From a virus, in the IMG/VR virus record IMGVR_UViG_3300027704_000204, positions 1 to 20,979 of that record: a DNA stretch of 20,979 nucleotides; one strand, given 5' to 3'. Shown in pieces: positions 14,100-20,979 of the stretch. The notes under the pieces are model-generated. The model saw only the letters and a program-made list of their open reading frames with translations, did no database searches and was not told the DNA's origin. The position numbers and the translations under genes are program-made. How positions within the stretch are numbered: the first letter of the stretch is position 1; each line of letters begins with the position of its first letter.

Positions 14100-15580
14100 A
14101 GCTGTATCCAATCTTTTCCGTCAAACTCTAATAACTTGTTGGGACGGGTGGGGTCTGCCATACGTTCTCCTTTCACGGGTTGTTTTGCTTTTTTCTGTGT
14201 TGCTGTCCCTGCCTGTAGTCCTGCCGCAATTTTAGCTGACGATGTAACAGCTTCTTCAATCATTGCTAAACCTATTATTAGTTCGTTCTGCGCTTTTCTT
14301 CTTTCTTCTTCAGGCAGAGCATCATTGCCTATGATTGCAAATTTTCGGTCTTGTGTTTCTAAAAATTTTGCTCGCGCCAAAGCAACCTCTTCGCTTATTT
14401 TATCTTTAGGCTCTATTGTTGTATATTTTGCGGTATCGTGTGACAGTTGCTGAAGTTTTATATAGTCTTCAGGAGTCATCCTTGAAGGATCTCTATAAAT
14501 TCCTAGTTCAGTTGCTTTTTTTATAAAGTCAGCTTTGCCTTTTTGACCTACCATTGCTTCTACGTTTTCCATAATTTTGTTGCTGTTAGAAATAACTTTA
14601 GTCATCTCTTCCAGTGTTAAAACTTTTGTTTTATTTCCTATTTGCTTACTAGTTACTACAGGTTTCCCTATCACATCTCCTTTACTATTCGTTGTTGTTT
14701 GAGTTGTAATAGAAGTTAAATTACCGTTAATATCTTTCTCTACGTCACTTGTAAATGAAACTTTATGTCCGGCTTTAGCTCTTTCTAAAATTATTTTGTG
14801 CTGTTCAGGAGTAAAGTTCATTCCTACGGCAGCAGCGGCTGCGGCAGGACTGCCTGTTTTTGCAGCAACAATCCTAGCTGCTTCAAGAACTTCAGGATTT
14901 ATAGCGTAAAGTTCTTTAGCAATTTCTACCTGTCTTAAATCATCCATTGAAGCATTAAAAGCTTCTACAGATGTTGTTTGCCCAGTTATTTTTCTAAAAA
15001 ATCTTGAGGTTAAACCTCTGTTTTTTTCTCTAGTTGATAAAGATGTTAATGTTTTACCAGAGGCTTTACCTGCTGCAAAATCAACAGCCATGCCACGTAC
15101 TTTTGTGTTGTATGCAACTTGCTCTGTTGCTTTATCTATATTAATTTGTTTTTTCATCATAGCAGAAATATAATAAGTGTCATCTTCAGTTTGATATTTT
15201 TCAGGCTCTTCTATTTTTAACTGAGCTAGTCTTTGTGTAGCGTTCTGATTTAAATAGAAGTTATTCAAACTAATGTCTTTTGCTTTAGCATCAGTATAAT
15301 CTTTTGTTTGTTCTTCAATTTCTGTTGTCGCTTTAGACATATATATTTGATTATTCTGCAACGAACTATTAGCTAAAAAATCTTCAGTTTTGTCAGCTAC
15401 TGCATTTTTAATAAAGCCGCCAACACCTTGAGCTATTTTTCCTGCCCCCATTACGGCTAAACCTTTTAAAAGATTTTTGTTTTCTTGTTTCTCTGCGTAC
15501 CTACGAGCTTCTACTTTGCTTTCGTCACTACGTTTTCTAACATCTGCAAGTAACGAATTACCAAAATCTCTAATAGCCAT
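14096..15580 (-). CDS. Putative internal virion protein, 494 aa
   Basis: A 494-aa protein with no domain I can name. The N-terminal 75 residues are basic and glycine/alanine-rich (KGLAVMGAGKIAQGVGGFIKNAV), perhaps an amphipathic membrane-interacting stretch, followed by a long helical, charge-rich body with AAAAAVGMNF near the middle and a C-terminus that ends FDGKDWIQL. The ATG has CAGGAG about nine bases upstream. It sits four bases from the preceding gene and overlaps the giant virion gene by four bases. Adjacency to the giant protein, composition and size resemble phage internal core or ejection proteins. That function is an inference from order and composition. Confidence 0.75.
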   Translation of the reverse strand: MAIRDFGNSLLADVRKRSDESKVEARRYAEKQENKNLLKGLAVMGAGKIAQGVGGFIKNAVADKTEDFLANSSLQNNQIYMSKATTEIEEQTKDYTDAKAKDISLNNFYLNQNATQRLAQLKIEEPEKYQTEDDTYYISAMMKKQINIDKATEQVAYNTKVRGMAVDFAAGKASGKTLTSLSTREKNRGLTSRFFRKITGQTTSVEAFNASMDDLRQVEIAKELYAINPEVLEAARIVAAKTGSPAAAAAAVGMNFTPEQHKIILERAKAGHKVSFTSDVEKDINGNLTSITTQTTTNSKGDVIGKPVVTSKQIGNKTKVLTLEEMTKVISNSNKIMENVEAMVGQKGKADFIKKATELGIYRDPSRMTPEDYIKLQQLSHDTAKYTTIEPKDKISEEVALARAKFLETQDRKFAIIGNDALPEEERRKAQNELIIGLAMIEEAVTSSAKIAAGLQAGTATQKKAKQPVKGERMADPTRPNKLLEFDGKDWIQL

Positions 15581-15584
15581 ACTC

Positions 15585-16208
15585 TTAAACTCCTGCTGTT
15601 ACTGGTGGGGCCATCAAACTCTGGGGCTGTGGCGTAGCTTCTTCAGACGGTGAAGCCATTAAACTTTCTGTAGGTTTTTCTAAATCTACTTCAGGCAAGT
15701 TTTCTAAAGACTTTTGCATCTCTGCATTTATAACACCTTCAGGAATCCTGCCGCTTGCTCCGTCTTTAACAAGCTTTCTAATAATTTCTTCATCTATTTT
15801 ACTATTTAGAATTGGCTCTTCTTCGTCTTCATCATCAAGCTCACCTTCATATATTGTCATCGGCAAGTCTATACGCTCTGCAAGGGCCATGATCATATAA
15901 ACTGTAGGCTCAAACAACATCATCATTAAATCAGGATTCCAAGCTCCGTTTTGAAACTCCTTAAATAATATAATCTGAGCAATATCTGCAAGAGGGACTC
16001 CTTGAGAAACAGCTTTTAAAAGTTTTACATAAGTGTCTGGCTCAATAAAAGATTCCCACAAAAACTCTGAAGCTGCGTGTACTGAAGTAAACTTAGGAGG
16101 CTTTTCATAAGGTGCAGGATTTTCAGGATCATCCGTTAAAGACTGGCCGGGAATTGCTCTCCCGCCGCTTGCTTGTATTTTAGTGTATTCTTCTTGTGTT
16201 GTTGCCAT
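15585..16208 (-). CDS. Conserved late-block protein, 207 aa
   Basis: A 207-aa acidic protein beginning MATTQEEYTKIQASGGRAIP and then GQSLTDDPENPAPYEKPP, with a helical centre containing ASEFLWESFIEP, DIAQIILFKEF, WNPDLMMMLFEP and YMIMALAERI. After about residue 120 it becomes strongly acidic (ELDDEDEEEP) and ends in a proline/serine-rich tail with two SLMA-P motifs. The first 120 residues look like a compact conserved domain that I associate with marine phage genomes, but I cannot name it. Virion-associated or scaffold-like roles are possible from its acidity and position among structural genes. An AAAGG-type site precedes the ATG, and the gap to the upstream gene is 14 bases. Confidence 0.75.
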   Translation of the reverse strand: MATTQEEYTKIQASGGRAIPGQSLTDDPENPAPYEKPPKFTSVHAASEFLWESFIEPDTYVKLLKAVSQGVPLADIAQIILFKEFQNGAWNPDLMMMLFEPTVYMIMALAERIDLPMTIYEGELDDEDEEEPILNSKIDEEIIRKLVKDGASGRIPEGVINAEMQKSLENLPEVDLEKPTESLMASPSEEATPQPQSLMAPPVTAGV

Positions 16209-16222
16209 AGTTTTAAAACCTT

Positions 16223-17530
16223 TTAAGCTGTGCCATATTGAGACATGTATTGGTTATATTGAAAAGCTGTGTAGCCGTAAGGATTAGAATTATTACTTAC
16301 ATTCTGTTCAAAATCACGCGCACCCATTATTGATTGAGCGCCAAACCCTCCACCGCCGCTACCAAAGGTGTCAAAGCTTGGGATGTAAGTAGCGTAAGAA
16401 TTATAAGTAGGAGCTTCTGGATCACCATAGGCTAACTTATTAATTGCAGTGTTTACAGTTTTAGTAACTGCGGTGTCTCTTATTTTGCCTACAGGATCAT
16501 CTCCAATTACAACATCTTTTACTGTTCCAATAGGATCAGCTATAACTTTATCTTTAACTGCTGTAACTCTATCCATAGCAGAACTTGCTTGCTCTGTTGT
16601 GTAATCTTTTACTTTTGTAAGCAAACTTCTAGTATCTTGTTGTGGCCCAAATCCCGGCTGAAAACTAGGGTCTGGAACAACTGTAGTGCTAATTAGTTCG
16701 CCAGTAGCTGAAGGTATAGAGCTTGCTACATCTTGTATTCCTCCTGCACCAAACTGATTATTTATTTTAGGCGTTACAACAACAGGTGCGTTTCCAAATG
16801 TTGTGGCTGTTGAAATAGAGCTATCAACAACCCCTAGTCCGTCTATAGTAGGACTAGTTATACCAGTTGTTATATCTGGATTAACAAGTCCTTCAGGCGT
16901 TACAACAGAACCCGGAATATTATCAAATCTTGCAGAATCTGGCGTTATGCTTGAAAGTTGTTCATCAAGTGTTCCTTGAAGTCCTTCATTAACTTTAGGC
17001 ATGCTTTCTTTTAATGTCTGATCTATAGCCGTTGTAAACTTTTCGGTAACATTTGCAAAACGAGAAGTTGCGCCTGTGCTTTTTTCCCACGCAGACATTC
17101 CTCCATTGCCAGTACCACCTGAACTAAAAAAGTTATCTGATGCGTTTGCAAACATATCGCCTGTAAACCCCATTTTCTTACCTGCGGTTTTTGCAAAGTT
17201 TCCAAGAGTGTCAGTAATTCCTGAAGTAATATTAGAAAAAGTGTTGCCGACTTTACTAGCTGCGTTTGCCGCGTACTTCATTACGCTACCCGCAGCATTA
17301 GCAATAGTTGATCCTATACCTGTATATGTAGATAATGCAGTTGTCGCTCCTGTAAAAGCCGCTCCTAACGCAGCCCCCACATACGGCATAACAAAAAACA
17401 TAGCTACTTGGCCTAGTACTCCAAACTTACCCATAAATTTACCAAAACTTTTAAAAGCTTTTTTAACTCCTTTTGCAATGCTTTTAACACCTGTTTTAAT
17501 TCCTTTCCACGCTTTACTTAAAAATCCCAC
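16223..17530 (-). CDS. Putative membrane-penetrating virion protein, 435 aa
   Basis: A 435-aa protein with a lysine-rich amphipathic N-terminus (WKGIKTGVKSIAKGVKKAFK) followed by a hydrophobic, glycine/alanine-rich segment at about 38-75 (VLGQVAMFFVMPYVGAALGAAF). The rest is serine/threonine/glycine/asparagine-rich and low complexity, ending in a tyrosine/glutamine-rich tail (YNQYMSQYGTA). This N-terminal layout is typical of phage proteins thought to enter the host envelope during DNA ejection; I know of no precise family. The start is GTG at 17530, with GGAGG nine bases upstream, embedded in the end of the previous gene, whose stop is two bases away. Calling it an ejection protein is inference from composition and from placement beside the 494-aa and 1751-aa proteins. 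Confidence 0.75.
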   Translation of the reverse strand: MGFLSKAWKGIKTGVKSIAKGVKKAFKSFGKFMGKFGVLGQVAMFFVMPYVGAALGAAFTGATTALSTYTGIGSTIANAAGSVMKYAANAASKVGNTFSNITSGITDTLGNFAKTAGKKMGFTGDMFANASDNFFSSGGTGNGGMSAWEKSTGATSRFANVTEKFTTAIDQTLKESMPKVNEGLQGTLDEQLSSITPDSARFDNIPGSVVTPEGLVNPDITTGITSPTIDGLGVVDSSISTATTFGNAPVVVTPKINNQFGAGGIQDVASSIPSATGELISTTVVPDPSFQPGFGPQQDTRSLLTKVKDYTTEQASSAMDRVTAVKDKVIADPIGTVKDVVIGDDPVGKIRDTAVTKTVNTAINKLAYGDPEAPTYNSYATYIPSFDTFGSGGGGFGAQSIMGARDFEQNVSNNSNPYGYTAFQYNQYMSQYGTA

Positions 17531-17532
17531 AA

Positions 17533-20241
17533 TTAAAATCCTCCAAATTTTGCAATTAAATCTAATAAACCTGAAGTACTAGTAGTGTTATCTTTAGTAG
17601 CTCCTGATTCATTTCCAATAGCAGTCGCAATTAGTTGAGCTTCTCGTTGCTCATTATTTTCGTATGCTTGTCGTATGTAAGCTGACTCATCTCGCAACTG
17701 CTGCCACATTTGAGTTTGATCGAGTGCAGAAATATTATAAGCGTTTTGAACATTCTGTTGATTAGCAGCATTAGCAGCGGCAGTTTGTGCTGTGTTAGCT
17801 TGTCTTCGCCAGTTAACATTTGATTGTTCGATAGCTTGTGCGTTTGCCGCGTTCCATTGATCGCGTTGCGTATCTACGCTAGAATTAAACTTACTGATGT
17901 CGGCTTCTATTTGTGCATTAGCACTAGCAGCTTGAAGTTCGTTGCCTGCGTCTTGTGCAGCAGCTTTATTTTTCTCTGAGTTATTAAATTGAGTCATTGC
18001 GTTAGTTTGCGTAGTATTAAACTGTGACATGTTACTAGCTAAACTTGCCATAAACTGTGAGGTTTGGTTTTCAGAAGAAGCGTTAAACTGTTTAGAAGCG
18101 TTAGCGGCTGATTGGTCTGAAAGTAAACGCTGTTGAGACATTTGTTGATCTAACACTCTAGCTTGCTGAACATTACTTAAATTAGTCATATCCATTTGCA
18201 AGAAAGACTGTGCATTTGTAACAGCTAACTTTGTACGTTGGTCAGCATTTGCTAAATCCATTGTAGCCATTGTAGTAGCATTCTGCATTGCTGCCTGTTG
18301 TTCAGCGTTAAAGTCTGTTACAACCATTGTTTGCATAAACTTACTGTTAGTTAACGCAACCTGCTGTGCTGCATTAAACTTAGTTAAGTCTACATTAGCA
18401 ATCATAGAAGCGTTTGTAACGGCTCTTTGTTGATCTACATTAAGCTGCGCTACTCCCATAGACTCTGCAATCTTTGCTTGAGTTAAGTTTGTTTGCATAC
18501 GAGTGTTTAAATTAGCTAGTTCGATCTGTTGTGAAGCGTTTAAGTTTTCAGAGCCTGCTTGATTTAACGCTGAAAGATTTGCAAGTTTTGTTTGTTGCTC
18601 ACTAGACATGTTAGCTAAAGTCATTTGTTGTGCAAAGGCAGCGTTTTTAGATAAGAAATCTGCCGCTGTTTGCATTTCAACCATGCGTTCTTGTTGCACT
18701 GCTGACATGTTTTCTGACTCAGCAGCATTCATGTACTGCATATTAGCAAGCTCTACTTGTTGCTCATTGCCTAAATTCTGAGCATTCATTGCTTGTTGAT
18801 TTTGAGTATTCTGCATTGCAGCTTGTTGTTGATTTGCTAAGTTTTGTTGTCTAGACTGTTGTTGTATTTGTGCAGTAGTCATAACAGCATCTTGTCTAAA
18901 CTGACTCTGCATTGTAGACATCTGTTGAGCCATCTGAGCAGTCTGCGAGTTAGCAGTTTGCTGATTAGATAGATTAGCCATACGTCTTTGTGCGTCTAAT
19001 GTGGCCGTAGACATATTAGCTTGTTGCTCGTTGCTAAGATTCTGTGCTGCGCGAGTCTGAAGGGCTTGAGCATTGCTCTGAGCCATAGGCAAAGCACTTT
19101 GAATAATAGCGTTAAACAACGAATCCCGACCAACTGAAGACGCTGTTAAGCCTCGTTTAGCTAACATTTCATTAACAGCATCAACAGCAGGTCTTGCCCA
19201 CGCAGGGGTCTTGCCTTCTTCTATGCCTCCTAACAAGCTTTCCATTTGTGAAGATACTAAAGCTTCTGTAGGTAAAGCAGCAATAGCCGCTCGTACTTCA
19301 ACAGGCTCGTTGTCTAATGCAGCCTCAACTGTTGCAGGATCTTCAACAATAGCTGCTGAGATTTCGGGCGGCAAGCCACCTACTTCTGCAATCATAGAAG
19401 CTGCTGCGCCTTTGGCGGCTTCGCCTGTTATGGCTCTACGTTGAGAAGCTTCAAAGCCTACTGTGCCTATAATCTTAGCTGCTTGGCCTGTAGTAAGTGT
19501 ATCGTCTGTAATGGCGTTTCTTTGTGCTGCTTCGGCTTCAGGTGTCGAAGCTATAGTAACTTCTTTTCCAGTTACTTTGTCTACATAGGCTTTTGTAGAA
19601 ACATCGAAGCCTACTTTTTCTGACAAAGCCGCAGACTCAGCCGCCACATTTCGTTCAGCAGCTTCGGCAGGAGCAGTCATTGTTGCGCCTTCTGCTGAAG
19701 CAATAGCTTCTGGGCTTACTTGTCCTTGTGCTACTTGTGTGGCTGCTAAGTCGCCTGCTCTGTCTGCTGTAAACGTAGTAGTAGTTGCTTTTCCGGCAGT
19801 GCCTGTGGCTGCTGCGGTTTCTGTAGTTTTAATATCAGCAGGGGCTGTAACACCATCAGTTGTAGCTTTTGTATAATTGTCATCTAGTTGCTTAATATCT
19901 GTACTTATTCCACTAGCTACATCAGCGCCTACTACACCTTTTGTAGCGTCTGGTACTGTTGCCGCAACAGGACGTTCTTGTATAATAGATGTTGGAGCGC
20001 CTGAAGCGTCTGCAACGGGCGCTCCTGTTCCTCCTATAGTTCCTGCTGCTGCATTTGAATCTGCGTCAACAGAAGCACGAAGTTGAGCAGCAGCCATATC
20101 TTCAGTTCTTTTTTCTGCTTCTTTTTTTCGATTAATTGCTGCTATTTCTTTAGCTTTTTGTTTACTTTTTTCTTCTGCTGCTTTTTGTTCGGGCGTTTTA
20201 TAGCCTCCTCCAAAGTTATTTCCATACCCTGATGCACCCAT
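17533..20241 (-). CDS. Long repetitive Gln/Asn/Ala-rich structural protein (hendecad repeats), 902 aa
   Basis: A 902-aa protein in three parts. Residues 1-70 are charged and helical, with a glycine-rich start (MGASGYGNNFGGGYK). About 70-270 is Ala/Thr/Glu-rich low complexity. From about 270 comes a more complex segment with AKIIGTVGF, GLPPEISAAIVEDP and GKTPAWARPAVDAVNEML, then SVGRDSLFNAIIQSALPMAQS. From 401 onward NLSNEQQ-like units recur at steps of 22, 33 or 44 residues, always multiples of 11, through at least 708, in a glutamine/asparagine/methionine-rich helix. The tail ends GLLDLIAKFGGF. AGGAG lies eight bases before the ATG. I believe close relatives are present in many marine phages as uncharacterised structural proteins. 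A long coiled-coil fibre, or an ejected trans-envelope protein, are both plausible. Confidence 0.82.
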   Translation of the reverse strand: MGASGYGNNFGGGYKTPEQKAAEEKSKQKAKEIAAINRKKEAEKRTEDMAAAQLRASVDADSNAAAGTIGGTGAPVADASGAPTSIIQERPVAATVPDATKGVVGADVASGISTDIKQLDDNYTKATTDGVTAPADIKTTETAAATGTAGKATTTTFTADRAGDLAATQVAQGQVSPEAIASAEGATMTAPAEAAERNVAAESAALSEKVGFDVSTKAYVDKVTGKEVTIASTPEAEAAQRNAITDDTLTTGQAAKIIGTVGFEASQRRAITGEAAKGAAASMIAEVGGLPPEISAAIVEDPATVEAALDNEPVEVRAAIAALPTEALVSSQMESLLGGIEEGKTPAWARPAVDAVNEMLAKRGLTASSVGRDSLFNAIIQSALPMAQSNAQALQTRAAQNLSNEQQANMSTATLDAQRRMANLSNQQTANSQTAQMAQQMSTMQSQFRQDAVMTTAQIQQQSRQQNLANQQQAAMQNTQNQQAMNAQNLGNEQQVELANMQYMNAAESENMSAVQQERMVEMQTAADFLSKNAAFAQQMTLANMSSEQQTKLANLSALNQAGSENLNASQQIELANLNTRMQTNLTQAKIAESMGVAQLNVDQQRAVTNASMIANVDLTKFNAAQQVALTNSKFMQTMVVTDFNAEQQAAMQNATTMATMDLANADQRTKLAVTNAQSFLQMDMTNLSNVQQARVLDQQMSQQRLLSDQSAANASKQFNASSENQTSQFMASLASNMSQFNTTQTNAMTQFNNSEKNKAAAQDAGNELQAASANAQIEADISKFNSSVDTQRDQWNAANAQAIEQSNVNWRRQANTAQTAAANAANQQNVQNAYNISALDQTQMWQQLRDESAYIRQAYENNEQREAQLIATAIGNESGATKDNTTSTSGLLDLIAKFGGF
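18118..19041 (-). repeat. Degenerate 33-bp-multiple (11-residue) repeats in the 902-aa gene
   Basis: Units beginning N-L/M/F-x-x-x-Q-Q start at residues 401, 423, 467, 489, 511, 544, 566, 599, 621, 643, 665 and 687. All spacings are 22, 33 or 44 residues. Examples are NLSNEQQ, NLGNEQQ, NMSSEQQ, FNAEQQ and NLSNVQQ. The DNA copies have diverged, so selection appears to act on the protein pattern. Similar but less regular units (QFNASSENQ, QFNTTQTN) continue after 708. Confidence 0.8.
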
Positions 20242-20242
20242 A

Positions 20243-20422
20243 TTATTTACTCCTACAATTGTTTAAAAGTTTTTGAATTGTTTCTGTTTCAAAAATACGA
20301 ATCCCTAACCATACAATTGTAAACAAAGATGCTGTTGGGGGCAGCCACGCTACTAAAGACATTAGCCCCGTTGAAGCGGCTACTATATCTACTGTTTCTT
20401 TTACTGATTCTTGTACAGCCAT
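20243..20422 (-). CDS. Small double-TM membrane protein, 59 aa (short gene)
   Basis: A 59-aa product beginning MAVQESVKETVDIVAAS. It has two hydrophobic stretches, about 11-27 (ending SLVAWL) and 30-45 (TASLFTIVWLGIRIF), joined by a tight Pro-Pro turn, then a polar tail IFETETIQKLLNNCRSK. Its stop is one base from the ATG of the 902-aa gene. The shape resembles small holin-like or membrane proteins carried by T7-like marine phages, including the ending R-I-F/W-E-T-x-T-x-Q. A holin or antiholin role is possible but a separate GTA-type holin is present at 8109-8486, so I do not assert it. Confidence 0.78.
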   Translation of the reverse strand: MAVQESVKETVDIVAASTGLMSLVAWLPPTASLFTIVWLGIRIFETETIQKLLNNCRSK

Positions 20423-20437
20423 AGTTACACCCTTCTG

Positions 20438-20599
20438 CTATTGTTTAGCTTTGTTATTCAAGAATGCAAACTGCTCTAAAATCTTATAAGCTTTAGCAAC
20501 AAGCTCATCGTCTTTAGGAGTTTCTGTGTAATTACAAACAACACTAGCAATAGATACTAATGAGGTTGCAAGCACGTAAAGGTCTAATAAATATTCCAT
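20438..20599 (-). CDS. Small single-TM protein, 53 aa (short gene)
   Basis: A 53-aa protein with an N-terminal hydrophobic helix (MEYLLDLYVLATSLVSIASVV, about 1-21), then Cys22, and a soluble helical tail containing TPKDDELVAKAYKILEQF and ending NNKAKQ. A GGAG lies about eleven bases upstream, inside the end of the preceding 29-aa gene. Topology is probably a single inner-membrane anchor with the tail in the cytoplasm. I recall similar phage proteins with the T-P-K-D-D motif; no function is known to me. It is embedded between structural genes together with two other tiny membrane proteins. Confidence 0.75.
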   Translation of the reverse strand: MEYLLDLYVLATSLVSIASVVCNYTETPKDDELVAKAYKILEQFAFLNNKAKQ

Positions 20600-20605
20600 T
20601 GTTTT

Positions 20606-20695
20606 CTATACTCCAGAAGTTTGTATAAACGAATATACTATTGCTACAACAAACGGTAAAATTATAATTAAAAAAAGTAGTTTTTGTTTTAACAT
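20606..20695 (-). CDS. 29-aa single-TM peptide (very short gene)
   Basis: A 29-codon frame encoding MLKQKLLFLIIILPFVVAIV followed by a short polar end: a positively charged start and one clear membrane span. Its ATG overlaps the upstream 81-aa stop as TAATG, the same coupling seen repeatedly in this block, and it fills the space exactly up to the next gene. That fit supports it, but frames this short in AT-rich DNA can arise by chance and often appear hydrophobic. No function can be assigned. Confidence 0.55.
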   Translation of the reverse strand: MLKQKLLFLIIILPFVVAIVYSFIQTSGV

Positions 20696-20940
20696 TAGCT
20701 TGCGGTGTACCCGTTGCCTGAGACTATGGCGGCATTTGTGGCTGTCATGTCTTCACTGCCCCAATCGTCTTTTGCTACCATCAACTCTAGGTGCTGAGTG
20801 TTGCGGTCTACACAGCCTTGGCGGTCTTCGGCATCTTCGTCAGCCATACAGTTGCCTGCAATTACGTCTGTGATTAAAGCTACGCTATCACCCATTGCTG
20901 AGTAGTCTTGTGCGAGTTGTTCTGCTGTACGATCTTCCAT
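20695..20940 (-). CDS. Acidic small late protein, 81 aa
   Basis: An 81-aa acidic protein beginning MEDRTAEQLAQDYSAMGDSV, with ITDVIAGNCMADEDAED, a cysteine in RQGCVDRN, then NTQHLELMVAKDDWGSEDMTATNAAI. No membrane or signal segment. I recall similar proteins downstream of tail fibre or structural genes in marine phages, where they might assist fibre assembly, but that is unconfirmed. AAGGA lies about nine bases before the ATG. It follows closely behind a gene cut by the right window edge and is coupled to the 29-aa peptide by TAATG. Confidence 0.8.
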   Translation of the reverse strand: MEDRTAEQLAQDYSAMGDSVALITDVIAGNCMADEDAEDRQGCVDRNTQHLELMVAKDDWGSEDMTATNAAIVSGNGYTAS

Positions 20941-20945
20941 TGTCT

Positions 20946-20979
20946 TTATCCTTCTAGGGTTTCTATTCTTGCGGTGAGT
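20946..20979 (-). CDS. C-terminal end of an upstream late gene (cut by window edge)
   Basis: The minus-strand frame entering at 20978 reads LTARIETLEG and stops TAA at 20946-20948, five bases before the ATG of the 81-aa gene. The ending looks like a coiled-coil or fibre terminus, and gene packing in this block makes a coding gene likely here. Only ten residues are visible, so no product can be named. Confidence 0.5.
   Translation of the reverse strand, partial: LTARIETLEG

Noticed and set aside
17076-17582. 168-aa open frame on the + strand opposite the 435-aa gene
   Set aside because: Proline/alanine-rich antisense shadow of a low-complexity gene; no start signal and opposite to the whole late block.
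1-20979. Prophage or bacterial chromosome origin
   Set aside because: No integrase, attachment site, tRNA or bacterial housekeeping gene seen; all recognisable genes are phage-like and tightly packed.

Overview
This window is almost certainly a fragment of a tailed double-stranded DNA phage, most likely a marine podovirus with a T7-like replication module. Evidence: a T7-type family A DNA polymerase, a T7 endonuclease I-like resolvase, a DUF3310 (T7 gp1.7-like) protein, a PD-(D/E)XK exonuclease, a B12-dependent ribonucleotide reductase, a lysis cassette, and a long series of large, low-complexity virion proteins. Genes are densely packed and AT-rich. I see no integrase, terminase, portal or capsid gene; these presumably lie outside the window. 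The GTA-type three-TM holin and the monomeric class II reductase suggest an alphaproteobacterial, marine host. A relationship to HMO-2011-type or cobavirus-type podoviruses is my inference from gene content, not a search result.

Layout. Positions 1-6822 (+ strand) hold the replication and nucleotide block: polA (truncated at the left edge), a GIY-YIG/T5orf172-type nuclease, a 73-base gap with a perfect inverted repeat, a RecB-like exonuclease, two small unknowns, endonuclease I, a small basic protein, the DUF3310 protein, the class II RNR and two small unknowns. Most neighbours overlap by a few bases. Positions 6824-20979 (- strand) hold the late block, read right to left: the end of a gene cut by the right edge, an 81-aa protein, three tiny membrane proteins, a 902-aa hendecad-repeat protein, a 435-aa membrane-active-looking protein, a 207-aa acidic protein, a 494-aa protein, a 1751-aa giant protein ending in a methyltransferase-like domain, an M15 peptidase endolysin, a GTA-type holin, a C-terminally anchored membrane protein, and four very small lysine-rich proteins. 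The two blocks converge with one base between the stop codons.

How it works together. The + block degrades host DNA, resolves branches, makes dNTPs (RNR, possible nucleotide kinase) and copies the genome. The - block builds virion components that are probably ejected or form tail parts, then lyses the cell. The late block is strongly translationally coupled, with repeated TAATG and ATGA junctions. The observations I find most worth pursuing are the methyltransferase-like domain fused to the giant virion protein, the 11-residue periodicity of the 902-aa protein, the set of short genes below usual length cut-offs (29-59 aa), and the terminal cluster of lysine-rich small proteins.
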